64,000 nt of DNA from Winogradskyella costae (GTDB lineage Bacteria > Bacteroidota > Bacteroidia > Flavobacteriales > Flavobacteriaceae), in the NCBI RefSeq assembly GCF_013403865.1, contig NZ_JABFDK010000003.1, forward strand, positions 186,001 through 250,000. The letters are read 5' to 3'. The first letter of the stretch is position 1; each line of letters starts with the position of its first letter. The position numbers and the translations under genes are program-made. The notes under the pieces are model-generated. The model saw only the letters and a list, made by a program, of their open reading frames with translations. It had not been told where the DNA came from and searched no databases. Below are positions 62,171-64,000 of this stretch, piece by piece.

Positions 62171-62306
62171 AATTTCTATATTTTTAAGTTATGAAAGTAA
62201 ATCACTGTGATCTACTACTGTAAATTTACAGGAAATATAAAGCACCTATTAACGCAATGCATTAAGATGTTAATTCAATTAAAAGCGCGTTATGAAGATA
62301 ATGAGT

Positions 62307-63239
62307 TCAACGCGTCTTATAGCCTTGTTGGAGTCTAAAACTCAACACCAAACCATGCGTGTTTCCTAAGGGAGAATTGTTAGTAGCCATATTGTAATGG
62401 TAAATAACACGGAACGTTTCAAATAAATAGATACCTGCTAAAACATTAAACGATGAGTTCGTTCTATAGCCTGCGCCAAGTTCAAATTGGTTTCTATGGC
62501 TAACAGACATATTAAAATCGGCTATCAATGGCGCACCTTTTTCATGCTTTACAAAAACGCTCGGTTTGAGCATATAATTCTCAAAACGATTGTTAAAAAA
62601 ACGATAGCCTAAATAACCATAAACAGGAGAATTTAAGTCTACAGCGTCATCAGAAGCCAAACGTGTCCCTATAAGATTGGGTGCAGATAGCCCCACATAA
62701 AACTGGGAATGATTAAATAGAAATCCGGCACCAACTGTTGGAATTGTAGCATCAATATTTTTATCGAACTGAATATCATCCATAATATTAAGATCTAATA
62801 AATTATCTTGATACTGTTGTAACCCTGCTGTTATTCCAAAAGACAATGAGCTTGGTTGATAATTCTGCCAATAAGGACGATCATTTTTAATATCGAAAAA
62901 TAGTTTATAAGAATATGCTATAAATGTGCTTGTGGAGCGCGTAACTCCAATCTCATCCCTTATGATAGCAGCACCCAGTCCCATTTTACCATCTTGTAAT
63001 GGGGAATGAAAACTTAAGCTAAAGGATTTTGGCGCTCCATCAAAAGAACTAAATCCTGTATTAGCAATTGTAGCTTCTGTGGTAGGTGACAACCCCGCAT
63101 AAGCTGCATTTACGATGAAAGGATTAAAATTATACTCTGGAAACGACGCAGTTTGCTGTCCAAATAAAGTGCCAGAGGTTAGTAGTCCGATTAAAACAGC
63201 TAACACTGAGTGATTGTATGGGTTTCTTAATGTCATCAT
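62307..63239 (-). CDS. PorP/SprF family type IX secretion outer-membrane protein
   Basis: The 310-residue protein has a signal peptide (cleaved after TLFGQ) and the PorP/SprF start FPEYNFNPFIVNAAYAGLSP. The rest is a beta-barrel with DGKMGLGAAIIRDEIGVTRS, FGITAGLQQYQDN and a typical C-terminal strand GNTHGLVLSFRLQQGY. SprF-like proteins are paired with large surface adhesins carried by the type IX system. It follows directly on such a gene: its ATG overlaps no base of that stop but is only 1 bp away. A second ATG at 63236 is equally possible. Confidence 0.93.
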   Translation of the reverse strand: MMTLRNPYNHSVLAVLIGLLTSGTLFGQQTASFPEYNFNPFIVNAAYAGLSPTTEATIANTGFSSFDGAPKSFSLSFHSPLQDGKMGLGAAIIRDEIGVTRSTSTFIAYSYKLFFDIKNDRPYWQNYQPSSLSFGITAGLQQYQDNLLDLNIMDDIQFDKNIDATIPTVGAGFLFNHSQFYVGLSAPNLIGTRLASDDAVDLNSPVYGYLGYRFFNNRFENYMLKPSVFVKHEKGAPLIADFNMSVSHRNQFELGAGYRTNSSFNVLAGIYLFETFRVIYHYNMATNNSPLGNTHGLVLSFRLQQGYKTR

Positions 63240-63240
63240 G

Positions 63241-64000
63241 TTAACGTTTTAGAACCACAAAGCCTTGTGTCTTTTTTAAATGGTGATTACCATCGATATG
63301 AATATTGAAAAAATAGGTCCCTGAAGGTAACTTGCCTGCTCCCATTTTGGTGTTTTTGTTGGCATCGCCTCTAAACACTTTTGAATTATTATCGTAACCT
63401 TTTATGCTGAAAACGAGATCACCCCAACGATTATAAATCATAACTTCATTATTAGGATAATTTTGAATGCCATCAATTTTCCAAAAATCATTTATACCAT
63501 TACCATCTGGAGAAAAACCATATTTTGTAGTATCCTCTTGTGGAATCACAGTCACCGTTTCAGTATTAAAACTTTCGGATGCACATCCTGTGGCTATGCC
63601 ATCATTATTAAATGGAACTACAGTAACATAGATTTCAGTATTTTCTGGTAAAGGATCTAATAAATTATAACTAGTGTTGTTACCAACGTTAACAGCATCT
63701 AAAATTTCGCCGCCATTTGGACTCAACCCAATGCTTAAATAATAGCCCGTAACACTGTAGGTATTAGGTTCAGGTGGATTCCATGATATTGCAGCAATAT
63801 CAATAGGGACCTCAATAGCGCCTGGAGAAGGAAATGTCATATAAGCACAGTCCGGAGGATAACTGTTTCTAAATGTAAAGCTATCTTCTGCACATCCGAA
63901 AGCGACACCGTTGGCGTTATAAGGTGAAATTAGAACATAAACGGTCGAACCTTGTGTAAAATCTATAGTCGGAAGGTAAGTTGTACTCGTCCCAACATCA
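63241..64000 (-). CDS. Type IX-sorted surface protein with gliding-motility C-terminal domain, N-terminus beyond window
   Basis: The frame is open from the window edge to the TAA at 63241-63243, about 253 residues; the Met at 63840 is internal. Two fibronectin-III-like repeats are seen: the first includes VGTSTTYLPTIDFTQGSTVY and SPYNANGVAFGCAEDSF; the second includes VGNNTSYNLLDPLPENTEIY and GIATGCASESF. The end is a type B sorting domain: KYGFSPDGNGINDFWKIDGI, NEVMIYNRWGDLVFSIKGYD and LPSGTYFFNI. The protein should be exported by type IX secretion and kept at the surface. It pairs with the PorP/SprF gene. Confidence 0.92.
   Translation of the reverse strand, partial: DVGTSTTYLPTIDFTQGSTVYVLISPYNANGVAFGCAEDSFTFRNSYPPDCAYMTFPSPGAIEVPIDIAAISWNPPEPNTYSVTGYYLSIGLSPNGGEILDAVNVGNNTSYNLLDPLPENTEIYVTVVPFNNDGIATGCASESFNTETVTVIPQEDTTKYGFSPDGNGINDFWKIDGIQNYPNNEVMIYNRWGDLVFSIKGYDNNSKVFRGDANKNTKMGAGKLPSGTYFFNIHIDGNHHLKKTQGFVVLKR

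Noticed and set aside
1-64000. tRNA, rRNA, CRISPR, insertion sequence or prophage
   Set aside because: I looked for cloverleaf-like stretches, regular spacer arrays, transposase motifs and phage genes and saw none that I could support.

Overview
The window is AT-rich DNA from a member of the Bacteroidota, most likely the family Flavobacteriaceae. It has several -7 boxes of the Bacteroidota form TAnnTTTG, a PorP/SprF protein next to a gliding-motility/type IX secretion C-terminal-domain protein, DUF6515, LytTR two-component genes and NrtR-type Nudix regulation. I saw no rRNA, tRNA, CRISPR array, insertion sequence or prophage.

Layout. 1-3.9 kb: a truncated GAF histidine kinase, an outer-membrane beta-barrel, a 57-residue membrane protein, a DUF6515 protein and an EF-hand lipoprotein. 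3.9-10.4 kb: one leftward unit of TolC-like channel, MacA-like adaptor, ABC ATPase, ABC permease, LytS-type kinase and LytTR regulator. A 12-bp element before this unit recurs before the DUF6515 gene at the same distance from a -7-like box. 10.5-13.5 kb: two membrane proteins and a luciferase-like monooxygenase. 13.5-20.5 kb: an RND tripartite efflux operon with a GbsR/MarR-type gene at the front and a TetR gene at the end; a perfect dyad lies at its promoter. 20.6-29.8 kb: MarC, a KefC/KefF-like pair, nitroreductase, AlkB-like dioxygenase, a BCCT transporter divergent from an AraC regulator, and a membrane protein.

29.8-35.1 kb: a probable mannitol operon (PfkB kinase, mannitol 2-dehydrogenase family enzyme, NCS1-type permease) divergent from a Nudix/winged-helix regulator. 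35.1-36.7 kb: a SAM-I/IV-type riboswitch in front of an NhaC-family transporter, best read as a MetT-like methionine transporter. 36.7-41.8 kb: a TetR-led operon for reactive carbonyl or quinone stress, whose nitroreductase gene carries an in-frame stop. 41.9-44.7 kb: ThiE-like protein, EamA transporter and glutaminase.

44.8-56.2 kb is the most interesting part. Two related peptide-ligase modules converge tail to tail. The rightward one encodes a transglutaminase-DUF2126 fusion, a circularly permuted ATP-grasp fused to an alpha-E domain, and a transglutaminase. The leftward one encodes separate ATP-grasp, alpha-E and transglutaminase proteins plus a zinc-ribbon metallopeptidase. Such genes have been predicted from comparative genomics to form a peptide-synthesis or peptide-tagging system, but I know of no established function.

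56.2-64 kb: a small hydrophilic protein, a 1-kb gene-poor stretch with repeats and hairpins, an Old Yellow Enzyme, a double-DUF302 lipoprotein, a deoxyribonucleotidase, a possible hibernation-factor-like protein, CsbD, PorP/SprF, and the end of a type IX-sorted protein running off the edge.
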